This document shows positions 45,206 through 56,949 of a stretch of DNA of 64,000 nucleotides, one piece after another. Position 1 is the stretch's first letter, and each line of letters opens with the position of its first letter. Below the pieces are notes generated by a model. The model was not told the origin of the DNA and ran no database searches. It saw only the letters and a program-made list of their open reading frames with translations. The stretch is from Aporrectodea caliginosa. Lineage: Eukaryota; Annelida; Clitellata; Crassiclitellata; Lumbricidae. The stretch covers positions 124,001-188,000 of the forward strand of contig JACEVL010000826.1 of NCBI GenBank assembly GCA_020284085.1, read 5' to 3'. The position numbers and the translations under genes are program-made.

Positions 45206-45525
45206 CTAGGATAACCCAAGTTCAATCAAGGCAATGTAACATGAGATGGGATAAGGTAAACTGTGTAAACATTCTGCAATTTAAAGTAATATTTGGCAAG
45301 TTAAACTACGTTAAAAGCTAAACTGAGGCAAGGTAAACTACATGGAAGATTCGAAGGAAAAAGAAACAAAGGCAGACCAAGACCATGTTGGAGAGAGACG
45401 ATATAAATGAAGACAAAACATCACTTGCACTGACATTAAAGTGAGCAATGGACATGACAAATGACCGAGGACAATGGAGATCATTCATTCGTACCCATTG
45501 CCGCCAAATGGCTGGCGTCCGGAAC

Positions 45526-45526
<1 letters not shown>

Positions 45527-45606
<80 letters not shown>

Positions 45607-45624
45607 CGACGATGATGATGATGA
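45527..45624. repeat. (GAT)n microsatellite
   Basis: About 32 units with two GAC interruptions near the right end. Confidence 0.95.
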
Positions 45625-45986
45625 AAATGACACAAGAATAGAGACAAGTTAAAGCATGGTGCTACAGGTTAAGTTAGCGTGACATAAGGTTAGAGTAAGT
45701 AAGCTAAGGCACCATACTGCAAAGGTAATTTCACTACCTTTGCATTACCTTTCTTGAATAGGAAAAGGTCAGGTAGGGTCAAATAAGGTAATATAAAGTA
45801 TTATTAGGTAAGGTAAGCTAAAATGAAGACAGGTAATGTAATGTAAGGATAAAGTAGTGTTTCAAGGTGACATGGGTTGGAAGCAATTTAATGTAAGGCA
45901 TTGTAATGCAGGTGAAAAAGCAGGTACATTAAAACAAAGAAAGGTAAGTCAACATAACGTAAGGTAATTATTAAAAGCTTTCTTAC

Positions 45987-47061
45987 CCCTCGTCTGTCGT
46001 CCACGTCAGTTCGTGGTAGCAGAATTTACACTTCGTTTCATAGACGACGGATCAGATGACTCAGTTCTGATCGATGATCAGAGACTCTCCTGTTTCAGCG
46101 GATCACAGCTTAGTTTCGTCAGGAATTTCAAACGAAACATGGTCCTCAATTTTCTGGTTCGTTTCAGTTTCAGTGTATGCTTGAGATCCTCTCAGTTTCA
46201 GGATAAGTTCAGTTTCGACGCATGGAGAGCCTGGGATCTATATTCAGTACTTGAGTGACCAGAGCTTATTTCCATTGAGCAGTTGAGTGACCACTTTTCA
46301 TTCGTTTCCGGTAGATGAGTGACCAGATTTGGATCCCTTCTGAGTTCTGAGGTGGTTGGATGACCATTGTCTTGCTGCTTTCGGCGGCTGAGTGACCAGA
46401 CTGGAATGCCTTCTGAAGTGGTTGAATCACCATTGTCTTGCTGCGTGCCATCGGCTGAGTGACCAGACTGGAATGCCTTCTGAGGTGGTTGAATCACCAT
46501 TGTCTTGCTGCGTTCCATCCGCTGAGTGACCAGACTGGAATGCCTTCTGAGGTGGTTGGATGACCATTGTCTTGCTGCTTTCGGCGGCTGAGTGACCAGA
46601 CTGGAATGCCTTCTGAGGTAGTTGAATCACCATTGTCTTGCTCTTTTTCGGCGGCTGAGTGACCAGACTGGAATGCCTTCTGAGGTGGTTGGATGACCAT
46701 TGTCTTGCTGCTTTCGGCGGCTGAGTGACCAGACTGGAATTCCTTCTGAGGTGGTTGAATCACCATTGTCTTGCTGCTTTCGGCGGCTGAGTGACCAGCC
46801 TGCAATGCCTTCTGAGGTGGTTGAATCACCATTGTCTTGCTCTTTTTCGGCGGCTGAGTGACCAGACTGGAATGCCTTCTGAGGTGGTTGAATCACCATT
46901 GTCTTGCTGCTACCGGCGGCTGAGTGACCAGACTGGAATGCCTTCTGAGGTGGTTGAATCACCATTGTCTTGCTGCTTTCGGCGGCTGAGTGACCAGACT
47001 GAGGAAAAGTTTGTTGTTTGTTGATGTTCTTCTTTCTTGGTTTCGTTGCAATGAATAAAAA
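45987..47061 (-). repeat. Module c: 66-bp minisatellite (~10 units) with exon-like boundaries
   Basis: The units (about 46330-47000) contain GAGTGACCAGACTGGAATGC and CACCATTGTCTTGCTGCTTT. At 66 bp they keep frame, and the minus strand reads repeated SGHSAAESSKTMVIQPPQKA with occasional shifts. The block lies between a TTATTTTCAG acceptor (47062-47063) and a GTAAGA donor near 45986 on the minus strand. Confidence 0.7.
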
Positions 47062-47092
47062 CTGAAAATAACGAGTATAATCCACAAATCGC

Positions 47093-47570
47093 CACTGTCT
47101 TTCGCAACTGTCTTTCGCAACTGTCTTTCGCAACTGTCTTTCGCAACTGTCTTTCGCAACTGTCTTTCGCAACTGTCTTTCGCAACTGTCTTTCGCAACT
47201 GTCTTTCGCAACTGTCTTTCGCAACTGTCTTTCGCAACTGTCTTTCGCAACTGTCTTTCGCAACTGTCTTTCGCAACTGTCTTTCGCAACTGTCTTTCGC
47301 AACTGTCTTTCGCAACTGTCTTTCGCAACTGTCTTTCGCAACTGTCTTTCGCAACTGTCTTTCGCAACTGTCTTTCGCAACTGTCTTTCGCAACTGTCTT
47401 TCGCAACTGTCTTTCGCAACTGTCTTTCGCAACTGTCTTTCGCAACTGTCCTTCGCAACTGTCTTTCGCAACTGTCTTTCGCAACTGTCTTTCGCAACTG
47501 TCTTTCGCAACTGTCTTTCGCCACTGTCTAATCGCAACTGTTTTCGCAACTGTTTTACGCAACTGTTTCT
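47093..47570. repeat. 13-bp minisatellite, ~33 units
   Basis: Near-perfect repeats of AACTGTCTTTCGC, degenerate at the right end. On the minus strand no frame contains a stop, so three long spurious reading frames of RKTVAKDSCERQL repeats appear. Confidence 0.9.
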
Positions 47571-47657
47571 CCTGTAACTAACAGGGCATGGCCAGGCCAC
47601 GCGTTCGACCACTTATGGAGGGTCGACCTCCTACGCAAACTCTCCTGCACCTCTTTC

Positions 47658-49158
47658 CTAATCAGACGGAGTTACTCGACGGTTCCTCCTCCTCAGCCAT
47701 TTTGGAATTGGAAGGCAGCCGAACAAGAAGAAGCAGCGCTTTCCCTTGTGCTCGTCCTTGACCTGCTGGGTTTCCTCTGACGCTCGCTTCTCCTGCAGTC
47801 CATGCTCCTCGGTAGATGTCACGTGAGAAGTCGATGGATCTTGGACATTTTCGCTGGGTACTTCCTGTTCGCCAACGAAATCATCCGCGATGTTAGGAAT
47901 GCAGGCAATGGATGGGACTGGACTGTCGTCACTCCCGAAGTTGGGAGCAACGTCCACCGTGCCTTCCATCTCAATAGCAACAGAGGAATCAACCGGCTTC
48001 ACCGAACACGACACGTCATCCTCGCTGTCCTCGTCGTCTGTATGGCAATCTGCCAGAACCTCAAGCTCCTCGAATGAGCCATGGAAGAAGGCGTTGGAGC
48101 TGATGAGGTCGGATGACCAGTGGATCTTCTTGGCAGAAGAGTCATCGTTTCCGCTCTCTTCCCCTGAACTGACGGCAGCTGCACCAGCCTTCAGGCAGCT
48201 CCTCGTTGCACCGGCTTCCTTGAGGAGGTCTGGCCTTGATGACTCGTCGGCTGCCTCTTCATCATCTTCATCATCATGAGCCTTGGCGACTGCAGTAACC
48301 GAGCGCAGAGCAGGACGGGAGGAGGAGGGTGAACGAATATGATTACTTATTCCAAAGGCATTTGCAAAGGAGTCGGTGGCACTGTCGTTGGAGTCAACGG
48401 ACATGGTGTCGTCTTCCATCAGGTCAGCGACGGCAACTGACCTTCTGAGGGGGAAAGAGGCACGAGGATTGGGGCAAAAGTGGTCAGAGGCTGTGTCAGT
48501 AAGATCAACGGAAGTGGAGGCTCTGCGAAGGGAGAAGGAGGCAAGAGGAGTGGTGAAAAGAATGTCAGAAGCCGCGTCTTCCTCTGGGTCGTTCTAAAGT
48601 AAAAAGTAAGTGTGTTCTTTATTAAACGCTGGCAAACGCACGGCGCTGTACATACAAAGTTATACAAAGTTATCAAATAGTAGCGGAAAAGTTAGTTAAT
48701 AGTAAACTAAAAAACACAATGGCCTAGCTGTACAACATCTTAGCCAGGAAACCGCGCCTGGCGAGGGAATCAAATCTAGAAAGAACACGGTTATGTCAGC
48801 GTGGGCGCAGATCGTGACCAGTATATAGGACAGGGGGTAGTAGGTAATGGAGCATATGACCAGGATTATTTAAGATATTTCTAAAAAGGTCTTGGTCGGC
48901 TTTTTTACAGAGTTCCTCAAAAGTAGGGAAAATTTTGGGTAGGAAGCCAAATCGTACCAGCTTGCGGACCACAAAAGAGGTGGAGGTTCTGCGAAGGGAG
49001 AAGGAGGCAAGAGGAGTGGTGAAAACAATGTCAGAAGCCGCGTCTTTCTCTGGGTCGTTCTGCAGCACCATCTCCGTATCTAAGTCACTCACCGAACTCT
49101 TCGTCTTCGTCTCCTCCTTCCCGGTACAGGGAAACGTCGAAAAGCCACGGCTCGACAT
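47658..49158 (-). CDS. Unrecognised acidic protein gene, split by a LINE 3' end
   Basis: The minus strand opens with ATG at 49158: MSSRGFSTFPCTGKEETKTK, then NDPEKDAASDIVFTTPLASF. A LINE end (48600-48955) interrupts. Coding resumes at 48598 with NDPEEDAASDILFTTPLASF, then MEDDTMSVDSNDSATDSF (possible internal start at 48419), acidic/serine-rich sequence (HDDEDDEEAADESS, KKIHWSSDLISSNAFF) and the end KGKRCFFLFGCLPIPKWL before a basic tail and stop at 47658. Low-complexity acidic segments are balanced by a distinct cysteine/phenylalanine and arginine-rich C-terminus. Related ~30-residue units (D-ASD-F-TPLASFSLRR) occur at least three times. I do not recognise the family. Without splicing of the LINE the N-terminal part cannot join; the downstream ATG could give a 253-residue product. 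Confidence 0.55.
48600..48955 (-). mobile_element. LINE 3' end inserted in the acidic-protein gene
   Basis: Minus strand: FEELCKKADQDLFRNILNNP, HMLHYLLPPVLYTGHDLRPR, a short non-coding end with GCGTTTGCCAGCGTTTAATAAAG, then ACTTACTTTTTACTTTAG. The same 3' segment is at 25547-25592. The tail runs exactly into AACGACCC of the host coding sequence. Confidence 0.7.
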
Positions 49159-49268
49159 CGTACCAACGTATTAATCCTTAGAAAGCTCGCTCGAAAATCG
49201 CAAAATATACTCTCTCTATCAACAATCAAACCATTAACGCAAATAGAGACATAATTATAGACGGACGA

Positions 49269-49276
49269 TGACGTCA
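49269..49276. promoter_or_regulatory. CRE-like TGACGTCA upstream of the acidic-protein gene
   Basis: A perfect 8-bp CREB/ATF consensus about 110 bp upstream of the ATG at 49158. It is one of three such palindromes in the window, so chance is possible. Confidence 0.3.
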
Positions 49277-49558
49277 TTTGCAGAATAGAAGTATATATTG
49301 GGTATGACGTTATATTGCTACTTATGAGACATCATTATTTTAAACGGTGTAATTATTGATCTGTGAAGACGCGCCATCTGTCCCAGATTCATTCAGTCGC
49401 CCTTCATATCAGAAACCCCGTCCCCTGTATGTTTCGACCTCCTCGGTTTCGAACAATCAGAAGACAGAATGGCAACCCAAAATTTAATGTGGGTTTAGCC
49501 TATAGGTAGGCCTGTATGTAGCTGTTGGCCCTAAACACACAAATTTATCTAATCTGTT

Positions 49559-49742
<184 letters not shown>

Positions 49743-49936
49743 TTGTTAAGCAAAAGATATGCTATGGATAATGGAAATAAATTAATTAATAAATAATGCA
49801 GTCGCAAAAATTATATTAACACTTAAAATAGGCCTATTAAATTAATTCAGGTTTATAAGCCTATTTGATATTTGCCAGTGTTCTGCCGGACTTTTTCTGG
49901 AATTTGCATCATTTTTTTCTTTCTTTTATTTTTTCG

Positions 49937-50245
49937 TCATTCGTTCGTTCGTTCATTCATTCGTTCGTTCATTCGTTCGTTCGTTCATTAGTTCGTTCAT
50001 TCGTTCGTTCGTTCGTTCGTTCATTCGTTCGTTCATTCGTTCGTTCGTTCGTTCGTTCATTAGTTCGTTCATTCGTTCGTTAATTCTTCAATTCATTCGT
50101 TCATTCGTTCGTTCGTTCGTTCATTCGATCGTTTATTAGTTCGTTCATTAGTTCGTTCATTCATTCTTTCATTTATTCTTTCGTCTATTCCTTCGTTTGT
50201 TCATTAATTCATTCAATCATTCAATCTTTCGTTAATTCGTTCGCT
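49937..50245. repeat. (TTCG/TTCA)n tetranucleotide repeat
   Basis: About 300 bp of ATTCGTTCGTTC-like DNA. Conversion between CG and CA forms suggests methylation-linked decay. Confidence 0.9.
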
Positions 50246-50544
50246 CCTCTTTAACATCTCTCCAAGATATCAACTCAGATGCGAATTCCAGCTCTCAGTC
50301 ATGGCGAAAGAGAAACAGTATTTCAGGTGTCAATAGAGTCACAGTCTTGTCCAACTTCGTGCAAAGATGACACCAGTTCGCAAAGGTTGAGGTTATTTCA
50401 GAAGATCAACAAGTTCAGCAGATAATCAATTCAGTTACAGATCGCACAGAATCGACGGGAAAAGAGGAGGAGGTCTCGTCCTAAGCTGAAATCGAAATGG
50501 AGTTTCTTGCCTTAATCAATGTTAGTACCTTTTAGGCAAGCGCC

Positions 50545-50640
50545 ATCAAGCAAGACTTTGAGCAAGTCCATTATTCAAAGTTGCTCAGCGCCTTCGATTG
50601 ATGCTTTTATTCATTAGATAGTATTAGTGGTGCTTAATAA
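50545..50640 (+). mobile_element. SINE body fragment
   Basis: AGACTTTGAGCAAGTCC and GTTGCTCAGCGCCTTCGA match the body of the SINE at 41905. Confidence 0.55.
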
Positions 50641-50644
50641 ATGC

Positions 50645-50784
50645 ATAATAATAGAAATAATAATAATAACAACAACAACTATAATAGTAGCAACTTTTAC
50701 TAGAACTACCACTGCTGCTGCTGCTGCTACAACATCATCATCATCAACAACAACAACAACAATAATAATAATAATAACAACAAC

Positions 50785-50859
<75 letters not shown>

Positions 50860-50935
50860 GATAATAGTAGTAGTAGCAGCAGTAGCAGCATCAGCAGCAT
50901 CAGCAGCAGCGGCAGTAGTAGTAACGCTACTAATA
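50645..50935. repeat. Trinucleotide repeat cluster (AAT, AAC, GCT/AGC, ATC)
   Basis: Adjoining short runs of several trinucleotides. Confidence 0.9.
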
Positions 50936-51014
50936 GTTGTGACACCAGTTACTGTCCAGCTATTAACCCGCCTTAGCAGCTACTCTGCCTTCTCTGACCT
51001 CTGGCAACCCGATA

Positions 51015-51345
51015 AACAGAAGAAGAGGAAAAGGAAGAGGAGGAGGAGGAGAAGAGGAGGAGGAGCAGGAAGAGGAAGAGGAGGAGGAGGAGGAGAGGAG
51101 GAGGAGGAGAAGAGGAGGAGGAGGAAGAGAAGGAGGAGAAGAGGAGGAGGAGAGGAAGAGAGGAGGAAGAGGAGGAGGAGGAGAGGAGGAGGAGGAGGAG
51201 GAGGAGGAGAGGAGGAGGAGGAGGAGGAGGAGGAGAGAAGAGAGGAGGAGAAAGAGGAGGAGGAGAAGAGGAGGAGGAGAAGAGGAGGAGGAGGAGGAGG
51301 AGGGAGGAGGAGGAGGAGGAGGAGAAAGTAGAATGTCAAGAGGAA
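51015..51345. repeat. (AGG)n purine tract
   Basis: About 330 bp almost entirely A and G on the plus strand, imperfect AGG/GAGGA. Confidence 0.95.
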
Positions 51346-51529
51346 TGTGAAGCAGAACACGAAGAACAAGAAGAAGAGCCTACCTTAATCAAGCCCTGAG
51401 AGGCAGGCGTGGGTATGAAGTGTTAGCAACTTCCTTTTCTTACCCACATCGTATGAAACAAAATTTAAATGTGTGCCCTAGAGGGGTCTTGAACACCCCC
51501 CTCCACCGACCTTCAGTTGACAGTCCAGG

Positions 51530-51530
<1 letters not shown>

Positions 51531-51597
<67 letters not shown>
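51531..51597. repeat. (ATC)n microsatellite
   Basis: About 22 units. Confidence 0.95.
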
Positions 51598-51598
<1 letters not shown>

Positions 51599-51884
51599 CA
51601 TCATTATATTGAAACTTTACAGCACTAATAAATTAATAATGCCTGTAGGGCAGTAGGCCTTTTATCCAGTGTTAAACGAAATCTTAAGGCCCAACTTACC
51701 TTACGGTCCTTACCTTACAGGTACTTCGAGTTAAATGTGGTTGTGAACAGGATTAACAGGGTTGAGGACAGAAGTGTCTGCTCGACGTGTAGGCCTTTAT
51801 GTCGGACACAATCATTGTGCTTAGGCCTAGGCCTACACCAAGACACCCCGTCGTATTATAGTTCCTCTGCCTCGACGTCCATGA

Positions 51885-52050
51885 TCCATCCGTCCGTCTG
51901 TCTGGCTGTGTAAGTCTCCAGCAATCGGATCTTTGTTCCTCACGCGGGATCTCTGAATAACCTTTCTCACTTGACTCCTTGACAGCGCTCGTGAATAAGC
52001 CGGTGCCCTACGCTCGACCAACAAACAGCGCTTTCGAAAGTTTGAATGGG
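51885..52050 (+). repeat. Dispersed repeat (GTGCTTTAGAAGTTTGG family)
   Basis: It has GCAATCGGATCTT, GCGCTCGTGAATAAGCCGGT and AGCGCTTTCGAAAGTTTG in the order seen at 21660-21815. Confidence 0.5.
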
Positions 52051-52362
52051 CGAATCACGACATCCTACCTATGACGTCAAAAGTGGCGCACTTTCTGACT
52101 GTTGAGACCAAGTTAGTAGAATGACGTCACATTGCCAATGACTTAAGGGCAAACGGATGTATGAATGGATCAGTGCGACCACTCCTTGGGATTTTATTAT
52201 TATTATTTTCTTTTCTTTATTGCCCTGAGGTACTTCATTCCCACAGGGACTTAGAAATTATAAAAGAAATGTGTCTGGAGCGGCTACACTTCATCCATAT
52301 CGGGCGTGGGTTTAATAAAATTAATGTGCCTCTAAATGCTACGGCGTTGAAGCGCTGTGTAA

Positions 52363-53866
52363 AAACTACGGGAACATGTCGCATTGTTTGGGAAATGGAA
52401 TTGTAAGTCAAAGATTTTAATTTTGTTAAAATTTTGATGGGTGGGGAAGTAAGTAAGAAGTAAGTAAGAAAGTAGGCATCCCTTTTTTTACCCCAAATTA
52501 AAAAACCCCAAAATTTTAAAGGTTTTATATTGGTCCTAGATAAAACTACAATGGAAATCAAAATAGAATGTAAAATAACACATAGAGGTAATAATAATGA
52601 AAGGGTAATAATAATGAATAGAAAAGTATATTCAACTCCGTTGAACGGGGGGCAAAATCAAAGACGTCAATTCCAAATTGCTAAGCACTTCTCTAAAGTT
52701 AAACCCCCGGGGGCCCATTCACGAGCGCTGTGTTTTTTCCCAGGGGCGCCAGAGACGATTCCAGTGGAATCCGAGTCCGGCGCCAGCCAGACCAGATGTA
52801 GCAGGCAACCGCGCTGCCTGCCCCATCTATCTCTGTGCTAAGACAGGTTAAGCGGCTGAGTTGCTTATGCTGTTACAGTAGTGATTTACAGAATTAATCG
52901 ATTGTTAATTTATTTTGTCGCTTCACTCTGCCTGTGAAAAATATTATATTTAGGATCAAATTGAAAGTTAAACCCCAACCACTTTTTAAAAACCATTAGG
53001 CCTTCTCGGAGAAGGCTTCTCCACTCGGCGAACCCAGTGGGCCCCATGGGATAGCTGCCTTAGTTTCGCTGCCTGCGGGTCTTGTTTGGGCCAAACCCCC
53101 TTCTGCCCTTTACCCGAGTTTGTACCCCTCCTCAGTGTTTTAAAAAGGGCCCCGGCCCCTCCGTTCGGTTGAACTTTGGTCTTCTTTTTCCCTTTTGTTC
53201 CCTCCACCAGGCAGACCCGTGCCTTCTCTGGGGTTTGGGCCCCCTCGCCCCGGTTTGGCCCCCCTTTGGCACTCCGCCCCCCCCCCCTAAACCTTTCTGG
53301 AAACCTCCTAACTTAAAAGGGGTCCTTTTTTGGCCGGCGGGGTTGGGGGGCGTCGGTATTTCCCCCTTAAAAGAGGAGCTAAAAAATTTAATTAATTAAT
53401 TAATTAATTTTTATAATTGCAGTTCTTAACCCCATACAAATTGGGGCTTATCTCGATGTTCATAATATTTATAGAATACATGTTGATAGGCCCTATTGGT
53501 CTCCCCCTGAGCTAATTGCTGTAAATGGGGACTTAGGCCTATTCGATTTCATGTTTAAAAAAGGGGCCTGTTTGATGCAAGCCCTTTTTCATCATCTTTT
53601 CATAACTTTCATAACGATCACCCAAAAACACCCGGGGACGAAATCTCTTTTTGATGCATTCTGGGGGGCCCCAAACTAGTCAATAATCATATAGGCCTAG
53701 GCCTAAGTTTTCCCCCCCTTATAGCTTTAAGTGGCGTTTTAGAAGTTTGGAGTTTTTCGATTTTACCATCCTGGAAACGACTGACTTTTAATATAGGGCC
53801 CACGTACGTGCGATTTTTATAAAAAGCCCCTGATGAGGATCTTCAACTTAATACTGTAATTCTAAT
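52363..53866. repeat. Duplicated block, degraded copy
   Basis: It aligns end to end with 54588-56147 but shows many altered homopolymers (long C, G, T and A runs) and lost words. For example, the clean copy's CTTAAAATGGTCCTGTTTGG appears with expanded and collapsed runs. It includes a degraded LINE C-terminus at about 53070-53400. The error style looks like unpolished long-read sequence and not like natural decay. Confidence 0.75.
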
Positions 53867-54587
53867 AATCAAAGCGAAAGGCAATGCACCAGATAATGTC
53901 TTGAACTAAACCCCTTTCACAAATAACGGTGAAGGCGCTATAGAAATGTCTGTCTGCGAGCATACAAGAGAAAGGACTATTTAAACGTAGGCATGAAATC
54001 TTAGGGCAAGTTAAAGACGGTTGATTTCGCATCAAGTCTACTCCGCTGATCCCGGTGGGCTATAGTGTGGCTATTAAGAACCCCATAATCGGCTCAAATG
54101 TCTTATTTTTATATGCGATCACGCCTAATTGTAAGTGTATTCCGTATCATCCATTTATTTTAAATTAAACCCTGCTATTAATAGCAATTTATTGCAGTTG
54201 ATAGGACGAATCGACGAGTTTGTGGGCAACGACGTCCATTTGTTTACATTGCTCCGCAGACCGCACCTTCTCAGATGCACTCTTGTTTCCTGCTCTTTCT
54301 CGGCTGCTTCGACGTCACTGGGCAGCTCAACATAGAAAGCTCTGTCTAGTTATATATATGAGGTCGTTGGTCTAAACCTACAAAATCATATCTCGCATCA
54401 ACTAGCACCAAAATTAAGACGTACTATAAAACAACTTGTAACTGTGCATTGGTGCCTGGACTAAAAAAATGCGCAACAATATTTTGTTTACATTGTTATG
54501 GGGCCATGACCTGAGAGGCGCGGGCTGCGCGGCAACGATTGTATATGAAGAACATGATTGGTCCTTTAACTACCGCTGTATGCAAAC

Positions 54588-56147
54588 TACAAAACTACGG
54601 GAACATGTCGCATTGATTGGACAATGGACATTGTAAGTCAAAGATTTTAACTGTTAAAATCTTTGATGTAAGTAGGCCTAGGTAAGTAAGTAAGTAAGTA
54701 AGTAAGTAGGCATCGCCTTTATTACTCCATTATAAAACCTAGGATTAAGATTATATTAGTCCTAGATAAAACTCACAATGGCAAATCGAAATAGAATGTA
54801 AAATAACACATAGAGGTAATAATAATGTAGGCTATAGTAATAATAATGAATAGTAAAGTATATTCAACTCCGTTGAACGAGGGCAAAATCAAAGACGTCA
54901 ATTCCAAATTGCTAAGCACTTCTCTAAAGTTAAGCACTTCAGCGCAGGGCACCAGCCTATTCACGAGCGCTGTGTTGTTTCAGAGGGCGCCAGAGATCGA
55001 TGTCCAGTGGAGATCCGAGTCCGGCGCCAGCCAGACCAGATGTAGCAGGCAACCGCGCTGCCTGCTATCTATCTCTGTGCTAAGACAGGTTAAGCGGCTG
55101 AGTTGCTTATGCTGTTACAGTAGTGATGTCCGCTACAGAATTAATCGCATTGTTAATTTCATTTTGTCGCTTCACTCGCCTGTGAAAAATATTGATATTT
55201 AGGATCAAATTGAAAGTTAGTTATAAGCCACGTCTTTCAAACCATTAGGCCTTCTCGGAGAAGGCTTCTCCACTGGCAGCGAATCGAGTAGGCCTATAGG
55301 ATAGCTGCCTTAGTTTGACTGCCTGCAGCTGGCCTGCTGTGCTGGGCTCTGGGACTCGCTTCTGCCTATCTTTATCGAGCTTTGTATCCCTCCCTCAGTG
55401 CTCGGGGCTCGCGCTCCCTCCGTTCGGTTGAACATGGTCTTCTCTCTGTCCCTTTTGCTCGTACCTCCACCAGGCAGAGCCGTGCCTTCTCTGTGGTTGG
55501 CCCCTCGACCTGGAATGGCCTCCCTCTGGCACTCCGCTCCCTTCCTAGAACCCCTTCTCAGGCATTCCTCTCTCAACTTAAAATGGTCCTGTTTGGCCGC
55601 GCTGGGGTTGGGAGCGCCTCTGAGTAGTTCCCTTGAAGAGGAGCTAAACAAATTCAAGTAATGAATTAATTAATTAATTAATTTATAATTGCAGTTCGTT
55701 AACCTATACAAATTAGGCTTATCTCGATGTTCATAATATTATAGAATACATGTTGATAGGCCCTATTGGTCTCACAGCTGAGCTGACATGCTGTGAATGT
55801 GGGACTTAGGCCTATTCGATTTCATGATTAACAACATCGGGGAGCCAGCCGTTTTGATGCAAGTCCTCTTTTCATCATCTTTTCATAACTTTCATAACGA
55901 TCATCGCAATAACAGCTAGGGACGCACATCTCTCTGATGCATTCTAGGTGGCCCAGCTAGTCAATAATCATATAGGCCTAGGCCTAAGTGTCCTGCGCCT
56001 ATAGCTATAAGTGGCGCTTTAGAAGTTTGGAGTTTACGATTTTACCATCCTGGAAACGACTGACTTTAATATAGGCCTACGTACGTGTAACGATTATTTA
56101 TAAACGCTCTGCCCATGATGAGGATCTTCAACTTAATACTGTAATCT
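54588..56147. repeat. Duplicated block, clean copy
   Basis: It contains a GTAA-repeat LINE tail (minus, 54665-54725), the dispersed repeat (minus, 54885-55045) and a LINE C-terminus (plus, 55330-55680). It ends near CTTCAACTTAATACTGTAA. Confidence 0.75.
55330..55680 (+). mobile_element. LINE 3' end: C-terminal coding, hairpin and (AATT)n tail
   Basis: The translation reads RSLRSVEHGLLSVPFARTST, SRAFSVVGPSTWNGLPLALR and then GGGAGCGCCTCTGAGTAG-loop-AGAGGAGCTAAACAAATT with an ATTA tail. The coding end matches the fragment at 44995-45200. Confidence 0.7.
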
Positions 56148-56359
56148 AGCCTATATTTGGAGCCAGTGCAGACTGTGCAGTATCTCTTGCAATTAAGAGT
56201 CTACGGATGATGAAGTGAAGAACTAGAGTGAAGTGAAAATGAAGAATTAAATGAAGTTATGGAGGAGGTGCGGCCCCTTGCCTTGCTTTGCTTTGCCTTC
56301 CATTCCATTCCCTTTTCCCCTCTTCATATATCACGACGAACTGCTTGGCAAAGTGCTTG

Positions 56360-56700
56360 CCGACTTTAGATGGGAAGCCATTGGTTTCATGATGAACTTC
56401 TATATACAGTTGTAGTTTCTCATCGACCTCTCCGCTCCTTGGTCAGGGCCTACTCTTTTATTCCACGAGTTAGGACCACTATGGCCCGAATCTTTTGCCA
56501 CTATTGGGCCCTCCCTATGGAATGCCCTTCCTTCCCTCTCTACGTCTCTACGTGTTATCATTCTCTCTGGGTCTCTTGCTACAGCCTACCCCTCCCTCCT
56601 CAAAACCTTCTTGGGCTAGGGGTTCTCGCGCTGGGAGCGCTACTGAATGGCCACTGCTGTGAGCAGCGCTATATAAATTTAGCAAATACAATACAATAAA
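56360..56700 (+). mobile_element. LINE 3' end with (ATACA)n tail
   Basis: Shifted frames give LVRAYSFIPRVRTTMARIF and a GPS-WNALPS segment. The end is GGGAGCGCTACTGAATGG-loop-GTGAGCAGCGCTATATAAAT, then AATACAATACAATA. Confidence 0.65.
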
Positions 56701-56949
56701 ATGGACATAGAAATTCATGGTTGAGCTCAGCGTGTATGCTGAAGCTTGCTCTCTACTGGTAACATTATTATTTTCTAATTATCTGAGCATTGTTAGCTTA
56801 TTTCTGGATTTTCCTAAAGAAATTTGAGCATTATGTTCTAATAACATCTGACAATAATTTCGGCTAGCATATAATAGAGCGCTGTTGGTTAGCTTTTCTC
56901 GAAGCGGTGCGAGCCTATATACATTTACAATTGAAATGTCAAATAGTTT

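Larger units (their letters stand above)
41330..45960. repeat. Diffuse GGTAAG/AAGGTA low-complexity background
   Basis: Irregular repeats of GGTAAGGTAAA-type words fill the spaces between the modules listed below. They create many chance splice-donor-like sites, which should make any gene prediction here cautious. Confidence 0.6.

Noticed and set aside
46627..47612. Frames of 204-311 codons with RKTVAKDSCERQL and SGHSAAESSK repeats
   Set aside because: They are products of the 13-bp and 66-bp minisatellites; the 13-bp array is open in every minus frame.
50627..51369. Arg/Gly/Glu-rich and Leu-rich frames
   Set aside because: Translations of trinucleotide and AGG repeats.
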